DNA from: Syngnathus acus
Lineage: Eukaryota; Chordata; Actinopteri; Syngnathiformes; Syngnathidae
Length of the DNA: 64,000 nt
Reading direction: 5' to 3'
NCBI RefSeq assembly: GCF_901709675.1
Contig: NC_051089.1
Span: 14,683,976-14,747,975 of the forward strand
Each line of letters starts with the position of its first letter. Position 1 is the first letter of the stretch. Below are positions 63,785 through 64,000 of the stretch, piece after piece. The notes below the pieces were generated by a model, which was not told the DNA's origin, searched no databases, and saw only the letters and a list, made by a program, of their open reading frames with translations. A program made the position numbers and the translations under genes.

Positions 63785-63925
63785 TTTTTTTTGTATTAGG
63801 CAACACGTTTATCACATCTGCTTCAAAGTTCTGAGGTTCAGGATTCAAATTGCCACTTTGGCCATCCTGCGTGGACATGGTATATTCTTGCCTTTAGTGT
63901 TTTCCTTTACAAATGCAAGCAAGGT
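63785..63925 (+). repeat. tRNA-derived SINE body
   Basis: CATCTGCTTCAAAGTTCTGAG, then GGTTCAGGATTCAAATTGCC and CATCCTGCGTGGACATGG, a diverged copy of the same SINE body seen in reverse at 46896-47066. Confidence 0.6.
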
Positions 63926-63943
63926 TAATTCACGGATCTAAAT

Positions 63944-64000
63944 CAAGGATGGGCAGCTAGCGACCCACGACCACAATAGATTAAACGTAGGTTAGATTGT
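63944..64000 (+). mobile_element. Start of another hAT-like element, cut by window end
   Basis: CAAGGATGGGCAGCTAGCGACCC resembles the CAGGGGTGGGCAACTAG-type terminus of a second hAT family. Only 57 bases are visible. Confidence 0.4.

Larger units (their letters stand above)
62979..64000 (+). other. alx4: alx4 intron 2 (5' part) with repeat remnants
   Basis: Non-coding. A SINE tail (AGGATCGGCTTCAAATTTCC, 63525-63590) and a SINE body (63785-63925) are present. The third alx4 exon is not reached. Confidence 0.6.

Noticed and set aside
1-64000. CRISPR array, toxin-antitoxin, prophage or other prokaryotic system
   Set aside because: The window is spliced vertebrate DNA; the repeats are microsatellites and eukaryotic transposons without spacer-repeat structure.

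Overview
The window is vertebrate nuclear DNA, almost certainly from a ray-finned (teleost) fish. The exons encode recognisable vertebrate proteins. Introns are short and mostly GT-AG. The DNA between genes is AT-rich, with many microsatellites, tRNA-derived SINE tails and short hAT-like elements of the kind common in percomorph fish. The genus cannot be read from the sequence. There is no operon, CRISPR array or other prokaryotic feature. No exon set was left without a recognisable gene family.

Layout. (1) 53-393 (+): last two coding exons of rlbp1 (CRALBP). (2) 3356-9973 (-): complete abhd2 coding region, nine coding exons, 431 aa, with a non-coding first exon ending at 11542. (3) 12325-18812 (+): complete mfge8, ten exons, 471 aa, head-to-head with abhd2 across a short shared promoter that carries two perfect CRE sites. 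(4) 20870-25238 (+): complete nucb2 (nucleobindin-2/nesfatin precursor), twelve coding exons, 483 aa. (5) 27003-32490 (-): caprin1, sixteen coding exons, 623 aa, convergent with nucb2. (6) About 33-54.5 kb: a 21 kb gene-poor stretch with microsatellites, hAT-like elements, a LINE reverse-transcriptase remnant, SINE tails and possible regulatory DNA. (7) 54510-62978 (+): first two coding exons of the homeobox gene alx4. The homeodomain is cut at its last intron and continues past the window.

Exon boundaries were worked out by hand from splice signals, reading-frame phase and recalled family sequences. Every complete model closes in frame. rlbp1-abhd2-mfge8 is the order known from human 15q26.1, while nucb2, caprin1 and alx4 are all human 11p genes. 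A junction between two ancestral blocks therefore lies in the roughly 1.6 kb between mfge8 and nucb2. The a/b paralogue status of each gene cannot be settled here.

The genes do not form one pathway: retinoid binding (rlbp1), a membrane serine hydrolase (abhd2), a secreted bridge between apoptotic cells and integrins (mfge8), a calcium-binding Golgi/secretory protein (nucb2), a stress-granule RNA-binding protein (caprin1) and a craniofacial/limb transcription factor (alx4). I found no clear undescribed system. The most unusual items are a probable GC-AG intron in abhd2, an in-frame alternative acceptor in mfge8 that adds an N-glycosylation sequon, a 100-bp duplicated block with a conserved hairpin in the nucb2 leader intron, an excess of perfect CRE octamers around abhd2/mfge8, and an ER8 retinoid-receptor-type element in the gene-poor stretch before alx4.
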